Below are positions 10,161-18,900 of a stretch of 30,361 bases of DNA, one piece after another. The DNA is from Oscillospiraceae bacterium (GTDB lineage Bacteria; Bacillota_A; Clostridia; Oscillospirales; JAAYXM01). The position numbers and the translations under genes are program-made. The notes under the pieces were generated by a model, which was given only the letters and a program-made list of their open reading frames with translations, had not been told where the DNA came from and searched no databases. The stretch covers positions 1 through 30,361 of the forward strand of contig JAFQVE010000374.1 in NCBI GenBank assembly GCA_017408185.1. The letters run 5' to 3'. The first letter of the stretch is position 1. Every line of letters begins with the position of its first letter.

Positions 10161-10190
10161 GGTACAAATACCTTATGTTACAATGCTACC
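10161..10190. promoter_or_regulatory. Candidate operator: inverted and direct repeats upstream of the left operon
   Basis: GGTACAAATACC (10161-10172) is a perfect inverted repeat (GGTA, four bases, TACC). Read on the minus strand, 10161-10190 also gives two similar half sites, GGTAGCATTGTAAC and GGTATTTGTACC, starting 18 bases apart. AraC-family proteins usually bind spaced direct repeats next to a promoter. The site lies 25-55 bases upstream of the 10135 start codon and the divergent AraC gene is adjacent. Binding is inferred, not shown. Confidence 0.35.
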
Positions 10191-10230
10191 ACCTTCTTTA
10201 TACTATTTCAACCAACATCCTTTACACATC

Positions 10231-10244
10231 GGGCAAATTTCCCC
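10231..10244. promoter_or_regulatory. Imperfect palindrome abutting the regulator promoter
   Basis: GGGCAAATTTCCCC is a 14-base palindrome with one mismatched pair, ending two bases before the -35 element of the AraC gene promoter. The position suits autoregulation or shared control of both divergent transcripts. This is inference from position and symmetry. Confidence 0.35.
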
Positions 10245-10245
10245 T

Positions 10246-10274
10246 TTGACTTTTCAAAAAACAAGTGATATACT
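10246..10274 (+). promoter_or_regulatory. Sigma-A-type promoter of the AraC-family gene
   Basis: TTGACT (10246-10251) and TATACT (10269-10274) are separated by 17 bases; each matches the consensus at five of six positions. The predicted transcription start near 10281 falls on the ribosome-binding site AGGTGGTG (10281-10288), so the 5' leader would be only about 14 bases. Confidence 0.7.
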
Positions 10275-10294
10275 TCATTTAGGTGGTGAATAGT

Positions 10295-11224
10295 ATGCTC
10301 CCTCTTTTTAACGATACGATACTTCTTGACCGAATCCCCATAAGAGTTTCAACACAAGCCATAAGAAACAAAGACTATTTTCACTTTCACAGACGTATAC
10401 AGCTGTGCTTTCTTTTATCCGGAAAGATGAAACACACCATATGTGGAAAGGAATATATTCAACAAGCAGGCTCATGTGCATTTCTTCTTCCTTATATGCC
10501 GCATTTAATGGACTCAAGCGAGTCAGAGGATACACCAATTCTTGCTCATATATGGTTTCACGAAGATTTTTTAAAGAGCTACGGATACAATTTTTTGTCT
10601 TATGGCGATTATGCAAATTTTAACGGACACAAAATTCCCACAATGTGTGATTTCCAAAATCAAGGAGACGCTCCTGCCCGAATCATTCACGAACTTATAA
10701 ACGAATTTGCACGAGAGAAAAACCTCTCGCTCAAAAGGTTGGCTGAATTGATTGCGGAACTGTTTTCACTTGCCTGTACGGAACCTATGGCGGTAAAAAA
10801 GGATTCTCTGTTTGAAAAACAGCTCAAAGGAATTGAGACCTCGGCAGATTATATTCAAAGCCATTTCAGAGAGAACATATCCCTTGATGAGCTTTGTGAG
10901 GTTTCCGGAATGTCCCGCCGTTCCTTTACGCATCATTTCAAACGCATCACAAAGCTCACACCTGTGCAATATATGCTCTCTGTGCGACTTCAGACTGCAT
11001 TCAAGCTGATTATGGAAAAGAAATTATTTTTTGATGAAATTGCAAAACGGACAGGACTCGGAAGCCGAGCAAATCTCGCCCGTGTTTTTCAAAAAAATCT
11101 CGGCACCACACCGACACAATTTGTGGATGAATATATAAAAAACACAACCCACTTCCACGAGCAATCAATATACAGCCGCTACAAGTGGCTGTATGATCTG
11201 AAATTTGATTTTAACAATAACTGA
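10295..11224 (+). CDS. AraC-family transcriptional regulator
   Basis: About 309 aa from ATG 10295. This start has the SD AGGTGGTG six bases upstream; the earlier GTG at 10283 lies inside that SD, so ATG is preferred. The N-terminal half looks like a cupin-type sensing domain (histidine-rich DYFHFHRR; PYMPHLMD). The last ~110 residues form the double helix-turn-helix of AraC/XylS proteins: ISLDELCEVSGMSRRSFTHH, then the second helix pair around FDEIAKRTGLGSRANLARVF ending in TPTQFVDEY. It would bind a sugar or oligosaccharide and switch on the neighbouring operons; this is the family norm, with no direct sign of the ligand. It lies between two operons, divergent from 7067-10135 and convergent with the PHP gene, and is the only plus-strand gene accepted here. 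Confidence 0.93.
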   Translation: MLPLFNDTILLDRIPIRVSTQAIRNKDYFHFHRRIQLCFLLSGKMKHTICGKEYIQQAGSCAFLLPYMPHLMDSSESEDTPILAHIWFHEDFLKSYGYNFLSYGDYANFNGHKIPTMCDFQNQGDAPARIIHELINEFAREKNLSLKRLAELIAELFSLACTEPMAVKKDSLFEKQLKGIETSADYIQSHFRENISLDELCEVSGMSRRSFTHHFKRITKLTPVQYMLSVRLQTAFKLIMEKKLFFDEIAKRTGLGSRANLARVFQKNLGTTPTQFVDEYIKNTTHFHEQSIYSRYKWLYDLKFDFNNN

Positions 11225-11230
11225 AAACAC

Positions 11231-11273
11231 AAAAGCACTGCGCAGACCAAATTTTGGTTGTGCAGTGCTTTTT
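11231..11273. terminator. Bidirectional intrinsic terminator
   Basis: A long stem (AAAAGCACTGC 11231-11241 with GCAGTGCTTTT 11262-11272, plus an inner ACCAA/TTGGT stem at 11246-11250 and 11254-11258) lies between two convergent genes. On the plus strand it ends in TTTTT; on the minus strand in CTTTTGTGTTTTC. It should stop the regulator transcript and the long right operon alike. Confidence 0.8.
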
Positions 11274-11296
11274 CAACATCGCTTGTTGCAATAACG

Positions 11297-12193
11297 TCAT
11301 CGATTTATTTTTCTGTTTTTTATCTCTTCAAAATATTGTCTTGTTGTTCCGGCAACAAGGTCTGGAGCATATTTAGGACACTCCGAAGGCTCTGAAAACA
11401 GTTCATAATATCCGCTGCATTGTCCTGTGTGGTCACTTCCTCCGGAAATGTAAAGTCCTTTTTCAAGTGCCATTTTATGTGCCTCTGCCTGTTCTTCTTC
11501 CGTCAAAGCGTTCCAGGCCTCAAGCCCTTCTGCTCCCATTTCAATCCACGCTTCCATATATTGGAGCTGTTCATGAGGATGGGCAATTATTGCAATTCCG
11601 CCGGCATCACGGATAAGCTTGATTATCTCATAATCCTGCTTGAATTCATAAAGAGGCGTAACCTCATGACGATGCTTTCCGAAAAGCTCTTTAAAGTACC
11701 AACCGTGGTCTGCCTGAGTCATAAGTCCTTTTGCTTTCAAGGCACGGAAAAGATGCTCATTGCAAAGCCACATAATACCTTTGTTATACTCAAGAACTTC
11801 CTCCCACTCAATTCCACGGATTTTCCCCAGACGGACACTACGCTCAAAAAGTACCCGTGTCTGATCCGTTTCACGCAAGCTCATCTCTTCAAGATACTTT
11901 TTCATTGGCGGATATTCCGGATCGAAGTGAAATCCGACTATGTGAAGTCCCGCACGATTTCCGAACTTTTCATAAAGCAATTTTGATGGTGCAGTAAATT
12001 CCGCACCGAAAATACATTCCATTCCCTGCTTTTCACATTCTGTCTTTAACTTCTCATAGCCCGTAATTGTATCGTGGTCAGTAAGTGCTATTGCTCCATA
12101 GCCCTCCTTTTTCGCCGCAAGAACAAGCTTCTCAGGCGAATAGCCACCATCTGAATGTGTGGAGTGAGTATGTAAATTTGCATACATCTTCAT
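11297..12193 (-). CDS. PHP-domain phosphoesterase
   Basis: 298 aa. ATG 12193 follows AAGGAGAC. The polymerase-and-histidinol-phosphatase (PHP) metal-site signature is complete: H8-T-H10, D15, D39-H40-D41, E65, H84, AHPH around 205-207, and GSDHTG at 252-257. Such stand-alone proteins are di- or trinuclear-metal phosphoesterases; relatives act on nucleotides, 3'-5' nucleoside bisphosphates or sugar phosphates. No signal peptide, so it is cytoplasmic. It is the last gene of the right operon, 25 bases after the GH39-like gene, and ends at the shared terminator. Substrate unknown; in this setting a phosphorylated sugar is possible, but that is inference. Confidence 0.88.
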   Translation of the reverse strand: MKMYANLHTHSTHSDGGYSPEKLVLAAKKEGYGAIALTDHDTITGYEKLKTECEKQGMECIFGAEFTAPSKLLYEKFGNRAGLHIVGFHFDPEYPPMKKYLEEMSLRETDQTRVLFERSVRLGKIRGIEWEEVLEYNKGIMWLCNEHLFRALKAKGLMTQADHGWYFKELFGKHRHEVTPLYEFKQDYEIIKLIRDAGGIAIIAHPHEQLQYMEAWIEMGAEGLEAWNALTEEEQAEAHKMALEKGLYISGGSDHTGQCSGYYELFSEPSECPKYAPDLVAGTTRQYFEEIKNRKINR

Positions 12194-12218
12194 TTTCTGA
12201 AGTCTCCTTTGATTCTTC

Positions 12219-13727
12219 TTACATCGGATAAAGTTCCAGAAGGACTACTGAATTATTTTCCATCATAAACTCGTAATTCGAATTTTCGGGAGATATCTCG
12301 CCTGCCGATTCTGCTTTGAGCGTTGCAAAATCATATATTTCTTTCTTTTGCTCATCCGTCGGATTGTCAGGACAGCCCAGCTCTCTGTATTTCTCAATGG
12401 CATTGGCGTGTTTTTTGTCAATGATATATTTTTCAACTCTGTATGCTCTGTCAATTCCCAAAAAGCGGAGTGGAACTTCAATTTCAGGAAGCTCGTTGCG
12501 AAGTTCCGCATCTGCATACGCAAACAAAACCGAAATATGTCCGTCTTCGTGGACCGTCGGCATTACTGACACGTGCTCGTGAGTACGCCTTGCATAGAAT
12601 GAAAGCTTTTCCTCACCGAGCTTACCGGCAAGAACAAATGCATTGTAGATTGGCTTCGGAAAAAAATTGAGAGTGAAAAAGTTGCGGAGTCCCGAAAAAT
12701 CAGCCTTCATTTCGTGCTGACCGGAGAGACAAATCATCATTTTCTCAAAAGGTGCATCAATTTCATCGAGCTCTGTGAGCAATTTTACAAAATACGCCGA
12801 ATAGACTTCATTTTCCCTGAAAATCGCTTTCGGGCAATCTTCGATGTTCAGATAGCCTTCGCTAAGTGCACCCCATTCATCCCACACAAGAGGAAGATTC
12901 CCAAAGCCGCACAGCTTTGTTATTTTTGCTATTGTAAATGCATTGTAAAAAGACCCCCGGACACGAAGATGGCTTATACCGTCGTTCAGTTTGCCGACGC
13001 TTGCACCGTAAGAGTGGAACGCAATGAAGTCGAGCTTTTTGTTATTTTCACGGACGTGATTTAAGAAAAGCTCGAGAAATTCAAGGTTATATCCCGACTG
13101 AGCAAGAGCAGGTCCACCGATTTGTATCTTACCACTTACACTTGTCACACCTGCTTCAAAAGCATCGTAGAGCTTGCAATATTCGGAAAGCCTTGCATAC
13201 ATATCAGGGGCATCGTTATAGAAAAATCCCTTGTGATCCGGCTCATTATAGCAATGAACACGCCATCCCGAAACGGTCTCTTCGCCGTATTTATCTATTA
13301 TGTGCCGAGTATATTGCCTGCATATTTCTTCCCATTTTGAATAATCGGTGACTCTGCTGTTGTAAAGCATCTTACCTTTATAGCGAGTTTTTCCCTTTTG
13401 AGCTTTGTTTGTTATATCCGTTCTTTCACAAAGCCATCCGGGAATAAATGCATAAACAATATGAGGCTCAAATCCCTTTGAAAGAAGATAATCAATACGA
13501 TAATCATTAAGCTCGTAATCCGCCGTAATTTCGCCGTTTTCGTCCAGAGAGAAGATGTTCTCCATCATTGAATAGATACGGACGGTTTTTACAGCTTTGT
13601 CTTCCGCACATTTATCAAGAATACGTCTGCCCCAGTCATCCTCAATTGCATCTGTGGGATGAAACACTATATGATTCCAGAAATTACGCAGTTTCTTTTC
13701 TTTTTTATCGCAAAAAATCTTAATCAT
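12219..13727 (-). CDS. GH39-like glycoside hydrolase
   Basis: 502 aa. ATG 13727 has an AAGGAGA SD that overlaps the stop of the upstream gene. Features of clan GH-A, family 39: W155-x-VHCYNEP with the likely acid/base E162, DFIAFHSY at 233-240, and VWDEWG at 281-286 with the likely nucleophile E284, then a beta-rich C-terminal part. GH39 members include beta-xylosidases and alpha-L-iduronidases, retaining enzymes that take terminal sugars from oligosaccharides. Iduronidase-like activity would suit a glycosaminoglycan locus, but the sequence alone cannot decide. There is no signal peptide, so it likely works on imported fragments. Between the phosphatase-like and PHP genes, 12 and 25 bases away. 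Confidence 0.85.
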   Translation of the reverse strand: MIKIFCDKKEKKLRNFWNHIVFHPTDAIEDDWGRRILDKCAEDKAVKTVRIYSMMENIFSLDENGEITADYELNDYRIDYLLSKGFEPHIVYAFIPGWLCERTDITNKAQKGKTRYKGKMLYNSRVTDYSKWEEICRQYTRHIIDKYGEETVSGWRVHCYNEPDHKGFFYNDAPDMYARLSEYCKLYDAFEAGVTSVSGKIQIGGPALAQSGYNLEFLELFLNHVRENNKKLDFIAFHSYGASVGKLNDGISHLRVRGSFYNAFTIAKITKLCGFGNLPLVWDEWGALSEGYLNIEDCPKAIFRENEVYSAYFVKLLTELDEIDAPFEKMMICLSGQHEMKADFSGLRNFFTLNFFPKPIYNAFVLAGKLGEEKLSFYARRTHEHVSVMPTVHEDGHISVLFAYADAELRNELPEIEVPLRFLGIDRAYRVEKYIIDKKHANAIEKYRELGCPDNPTDEQKKEIYDFATLKAESAGEISPENSNYEFMMENNSVVLLELYPM

Positions 13728-13739
13728 CAGAGTTCTCCT

Positions 13740-14552
13740 TTACTTCTCAGCCTTATACGCCTTATACAAATGCACGATGTGCATATCCTCCTCCATATCA
13801 AGACCGTGGCTTCCTGCTCCGCCGTCAATTTCGTGGCAACCATGATCCATAGCAAATCCCACAAGGGTATTATGGTCTTTCCAATGCTTTGCAATCATAT
13901 CGGAAAACATACCAAAGGTGCGTGAATTTGCTTTAATCTCCGCAAGCGCTTCGATACCTTCAGGACCTACACGATGCATTGTGGAATCATAGTTTTTGTT
14001 ATAGACAACAATTAAATCGTGCTCATCTCTCAAAATAAGCTCTGCCGCTTTAGCATTGACCTCTTCAACCGTATCATAAACAAAATAATCCATATCACGC
14101 TCGAGATAAATTTTTGCAAGACTGCTTGCGCTGTCTGCAACGATGGCAGCACGCTTACCTGCACGTATAAGTGCATCAAACAGCGTGTCAATAGTGATAA
14201 CAGGCTTTACATATGCCTTTATTCCGTGGACATCCGGACTTGCACCTGTGTACATAGTACCAAAACACACAGGGGTGACCGACGGCATAACAGCATTCAG
14301 AGGAAGATGAAGCTCACATCGCATTTCAACTTCCTTAAAAAGCTCCGGATATTTTTTATATATCCACTCAGCTATTGCATCCGGATTGAACATAAACACA
14401 CGGTCTGACTTTTCTCTGCCGAACACTTCGTCAATGTATCGACAAAGCAAATCCGACGGAGCTTCGGCACACTTACATACATCTATTCCCATAGCATAAG
14501 AAAGTGACGCACAAATATTTTCTATTGATTGTCTTTTTATATCTTCACTCAT
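13740..14552 (-). CDS. Small alkaline-phosphatase-superfamily hydrolase (phosphodiesterase-like)
   Basis: About 270 aa from ATG 14552, chosen because GAGGTG (14560-14565) is seven bases upstream and itself overlaps the preceding stop codon; an in-frame TTG at 14567 would lie on that SD. Numbered from ATG 14552, the superfamily metal and nucleophile pattern is visible: D58 in FNPDAIAEW, T93 in MPSVTPVC (nucleophile position), D188 and H193 in NYDSTMHRVGPEG, D236-H237 in FAMDHGCHE, and H249 in AGSHG. This resembles type I phosphodiesterase/nucleotide pyrophosphatases more than sulfatases, since the C/S-x-P-x-R sulfatase motif is absent. At 270 aa it is shorter than most relatives. Cytoplasmic by lack of a signal peptide. 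Substrate unknown. Confidence 0.8.
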   Translation of the reverse strand: MSEDIKRQSIENICASLSYAMGIDVCKCAEAPSDLLCRYIDEVFGREKSDRVFMFNPDAIAEWIYKKYPELFKEVEMRCELHLPLNAVMPSVTPVCFGTMYTGASPDVHGIKAYVKPVITIDTLFDALIRAGKRAAIVADSASSLAKIYLERDMDYFVYDTVEEVNAKAAELILRDEHDLIVVYNKNYDSTMHRVGPEGIEALAEIKANSRTFGMFSDMIAKHWKDHNTLVGFAMDHGCHEIDGGAGSHGLDMEEDMHIVHLYKAYKAEK

Positions 14553-14563
14553 AGTCTGACACC

Positions 14564-15904
14564 TCAATTATATAATGAATTTACAAGCTCAAGAAGTTCT
14601 TCCTGAAGCTTCTCCGCAGTTCCCTTGACATAGCGTGCTGTATTGAACTCATATCCGCCATCATATGCATCCTCCGTAGGATAATATCCCTCGTAACCGT
14701 TTGCACAACAGGATATGAAGGACAGCTCAAACCTTGAATTATCCTTCACAAAATTCCCGAGCCTTGTAAAAGGCTCACCCGGATATCCGGCAAAGACAAC
14801 ATCACCAACAGAAACAGCTGTAAGGCTTAACACCTTTTCAGCCGGCGCATCATTGAGCGTTGCGATGCGGCAAGCCTTTGGAATGTTCATCGGAACGTGT
14901 TTTTTTAGTTCCTGATAGTCTTCGTCTGTATCAGGTGCGGCTTCTATGTATTTTTTATAGGTTAAAAGCGCATCGGAAAGCTCCGATTCATCGCCTTTAT
15001 TGTGAAAAACGAGAATATTTTTCTGTCCGAAAGATATTTTATCTCCGGAAAGCTTCTGCAAATCGCCATATTTTTCAATGACAGACATTGCAATTTTCTT
15101 GCCCATTTCGGATGCCTTTTCATACCTGAGAGAAGCATCCGGTTTTGGCTCTTTTATATTTCTGTTGTTTGTATCGCCCTGAGCACCATTGATGTACATA
15201 CAACAAGAATCCGGAATCATCTTTTCGTAGGTATCGCGAACAAACTTTATATAGTCCGCCGAAACCTTATTTCCTCCGATTGTATCGGGATGAACCTGAA
15301 AATTAACAATACCGATTTCAAGTTTTCCCTCACGTTTTATAACAAGAAGTAAGGACTCTTCATCTGCTTTGCCGATTGGTCCGACAACGTCCGTACTCAG
15401 ATGCGGAGGATTTGTGCGAGTACTTCCGTCTTTCATTCTGTAACGTCTAATAAAGGCAACATTTTCTACTCTGCTATGGGTGTAATACATTTCAGCAGAA
15501 GACAAATCCTGCAAGGCAAGCTCTGCAATATCACAAAGCCGTTTTGTCAGAAACTCTGTATATTCAGGATTCTCAAATGCAACCATTTCCCCATCCTCTG
15601 TGTGGCATGCATCATTTGCCACACACGGTGCAAGGTGCGTATGAGTGCAGGAAACAAAAACACCTTCGGGGGCTATTCCTATTCTCTCAGCAATAAGTGA
15701 ACGAAGCTTCCACATATAGCTCTGATTTATTCCGATTATATCTACACTAAAAACAGCGGCACGGTCTTTGCCATTATCAAAAACTGCGGCACTTGCATAC
15801 AGCGGATCAAGAACTCCATCCGCTCTTCTGGTATAGAAATATCCGGAGAGCGTTGTTCCGAGAGCCGGTGTTATGTCAAGTCTTGCAAAACCCACTTTCA
15901 GCAT
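14564..15904 (-). CDS. Neutral/alkaline ceramidase-like hydrolase
   Basis: 446 aa, matching the N-terminal catalytic domain of neutral/alkaline non-lysosomal ceramidases. Visible landmarks are GFARLDITP at the start, C86-T-H-T-H90 (zinc ligands), H205 in NFQVHPD, GAQGD at 240-244, E377 in YPGEPF and NGYEGYYPT near 402-410. These fit the His/His/Glu/Tyr zinc site of the family. It lacks a signal peptide and the family's usual C-terminal Ig-like domain. Ceramidase-like proteins are common in bacterial glycan-degradation loci, where an action on sugar-linked amides or esters is suspected; ceramide is an unlikely substrate here (inference). The SD (GGAAAGG) is about 12 bases from the ATG and weak. 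The downstream SD overlaps its stop, implying translational coupling. Confidence 0.87.
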   Translation of the reverse strand: MLKVGFARLDITPALGTTLSGYFYTRRADGVLDPLYASAAVFDNGKDRAAVFSVDIIGINQSYMWKLRSLIAERIGIAPEGVFVSCTHTHLAPCVANDACHTEDGEMVAFENPEYTEFLTKRLCDIAELALQDLSSAEMYYTHSRVENVAFIRRYRMKDGSTRTNPPHLSTDVVGPIGKADEESLLLVIKREGKLEIGIVNFQVHPDTIGGNKVSADYIKFVRDTYEKMIPDSCCMYINGAQGDTNNRNIKEPKPDASLRYEKASEMGKKIAMSVIEKYGDLQKLSGDKISFGQKNILVFHNKGDESELSDALLTYKKYIEAAPDTDEDYQELKKHVPMNIPKACRIATLNDAPAEKVLSLTAVSVGDVVFAGYPGEPFTRLGNFVKDNSRFELSFISCCANGYEGYYPTEDAYDGGYEFNTARYVKGTAEKLQEELLELVNSLYN

Positions 15905-15966
15905 TTTACAAACATACCTTTCCTGTTAAAATAATTAAATTCGTCTCCGTTAATCTTTTATAATTG

Positions 15967-15991
15967 AGAAGGGTGAAAAAATCACCCTTCT
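15967..15991 (-). other. Intercistronic hairpin after the SLH lyase gene
   Basis: A perfect 10-base-pair stem (15967-15976 with 15982-15991) and a five-base loop stands directly after the lyase stop codon, inside the 92-base gap before the ceramidase-like gene. On the minus strand the stem is followed by CAATTATAAAA, without a T run, so full termination is doubtful. Partial termination or message stabilisation is more likely. Confidence 0.55.
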
Positions 15992-15996
15992 TCAAA

Positions 15997-18900
15997 TCAT
16001 TTATTCACATAATCAAGAATACGCTTTATGAGCACTGCAACCTCTGCACGGGTTGTGTTGTCAAGAGGTGCAATGAGACTGTTTTTGCCATTGACAAGCC
16101 CTGCGGTAACAAGTGCCGAAACTGCTTCTTTTGCATATTCCGCGACAAGATCGAAATCGTCGTAGGGAACAACCTGTGTGTCGTTCCGTTTTTCGATTTT
16201 TCCAAGGGCGATAAGCGCACGATACACAATTACCATCATATCCTGACGTGTAATAAAGTTTTTCGGTGCATACTTATTATCGCCGATTCCACCTACAATG
16301 CCTGTGTTTCTTGCGATTGCAAGTTCTTTTGCAAAGTAGTCAGAAGCCGCAACATCTGCAAAATTCTCTTCGTTGTCGCTTGAAAGACCGAATGCACGAA
16401 CAAGAAGAATTGCAAAGTCAGCTCTCGTGATTTTAGATGCAGGCGAGAAGGTTGTTTTGCTTGTTCCCTTGATGATACCCTCATCTGCAAGAGCGTTGAT
16501 TGCATCTGCAGCCCAGGCGTGGTTTCCAAGGTCTGTGAAGCGAACATCTGACTCTGCAGGCGGGAGGATAATATCCTCCCCTACATCGGTTGAGGGTTCT
16601 TTATCATTTTCCTTTTCATCCGAGGGTATTGTGGGAGTGGTTGTTTCACCGCCTCCTCCGCCGCCTGTACCTGCGGATGTTGAACCATAAACCGTCACCT
16701 TAAAGTGAATTGTGCTTTCTCTTCCGAGTGAATCACGTGCAGTAACTGCGACATGGTTTTCACCAATCTGCGACGAGGTTGGCTTCCATGTAAGAACTCC
16801 GGTTTCCGAATCAAGACTTGCACCACGAGGTAACGTTGTTCCCAGATATTCAATAGAGGGATCTTCAACAACCGTACTTGTTGCTTTTATTGTTACATTT
16901 ACAACACTTCCCGATGATGCGCTGATTTCTCCGTTAAACGGAGCGATTTTGGGATTTCCTGCATCTACAAACGAAGTGGGAATCACAAAGCTTTGACCTT
17001 CAAGAATGTTATATACGTAACCTGCCTCGATATTGTATATATCTTTGTGGGCTCGAATCAGCGAAACTGCTCCGAGATCAAGACGCACACATCCGCTTGC
17101 GAGATCTTCTGCCGAATCTGTTGCTGACTCAATATGATACACACCATTCTGTACATCGTCATTGTTGATATAGATATATTTTCCTTCCAGTTCAGACAAA
17201 TTATCACAATCAATTGCAACATCGATGTAGTTGTAAAGGTCAAGTTCTTTCTGATAACCCTTAACTGTTCCTGTATATCTTTCTGCCGCCCCGGTTGCAC
17301 TTCCGTCTGCGGATATGATATCACCGTCATTTACATAACGATAAATGGGAGTTTCTCCACTAAGGGAATATACACCCACAAAGCCACGGAACTTGAATAC
17401 ATCGTTTCCGTTTTCTGCCTTATCTTTTATGGTGTATATAACTGAATTGTCGGTAGCGTAAACAACGTAGTCTACTCTTCCCGATACGTGAGTTATCTTA
17501 ACTGCACGTGCCATATTGCCCGATGAAACCTCTCCTGAAACTTCAACAGGTTCTATGGACTCGATATATCTTTCATTTTTGTATGGCTCATAAACAGTTG
17601 TGAACAAGCTGTCAAGGTTTGTTCCGTTTCTGTGAACAAGTACATAGTCAAGCATTTCGGGCATTGCGGCATTCGCTGTTTTAACAGGTACCATACCGCC
17701 GACTATTGCAACCTCATCAGCGTTGAAATTGTTTATCTGAGTCATTCGGAGATGAATGTTCTTATTGTCCTTTACAGCCTTGCGATAGTCTGTTATTTCA
17801 AAATCTACCGCGAACTGATCACCGACAGTCTTATCCTGACGTACCTTTCTCATCCACGTATATCCACGAGGATATCTTGTGGTGTAAGACGAACCGGATG
17901 CCGGAGTGTCGGGGTCTGCACCGTAAGGAACATTATCACCCGAACAGACAGAAGCGTATGTTGCACTCGGATCTTCCCATGCAGTCATTTCTTCAAGACC
18001 TTCGGCAGGAACTGCATTTTCCGACTGTGCGTGGAAGCTGTAGGTGTGTTTGTCGCCACCCGTTACACGGAAGAAATCAACGCCATAAGAAATCTCATCG
18101 TTTACCTTTACCATTACAAGACTACGACGATAGTTTTCTGTCTGTGTATACGCATCATTTGCTTCAACATCCATAAGTTTGACAAATCCGACATCATCAA
18201 AGTGCTGAGGTCTTCCGATTGTTCCTGCGAAGCCCGCCTGGTTATTGTTGTCTACAGATACTGTGTTATGTGAAATCGTTGCGGATACCCACTGAATTCT
18301 GTTGGGGTCGCTGCCTGTGTTTTCAGGATATCCGAGATCCGGTGCAAGGTTAAGACCATAGGCTTCAACACCGAGATTCAGTGCATCCTTGTGAGCGTGT
18401 GCAACACCTGTGGTTCCTGCATAAATCCAGAAGTCACGCAAGGTGTTTTTCGCTGTGGATTCGGATACAGACTTATAATTTGAGCCGTCACGGAGAATTG
18501 AAAGACCGTAGCCCGTCATCATCTCGCTTATCGGTTCCGGGTTATCCTCGGCATAAGCGAGTATTTCATCCTGAATTCTTTCAGGGTCTGTTTCAAGTAT
18601 TCCGTAATTCAGGTTCTTTACCGTCTTTCCGTTTCTCAGGTAGATATACTGAGCAAGACGCTTCTTCATATCCTCATCTTTGTAATGCTTGAATGCACTT
18701 ATCCATATGTCAATATCGCTTGAAAACTCTGCGCCCGCCGTTGACATACTGTCACCGACGTTTACGTCCTGAGATTCAACGCTGACAATTGGAATGAATG
18801 CCATAAACATCTGCATAAATTTCGGATTGTTTACCGGATTGTATTTCGGGTCACCTTTGTAGAAGGTCAGATATTCCGCCATTGTTGCAAGACCATCGGG

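Noticed and set aside
13740..14552. Sulfatase
   Set aside because: The C/S-x-P-x-R formylglycine motif is absent; the nucleophile position is the Thr of SVTPVC, which fits phosphodiesterase relatives.
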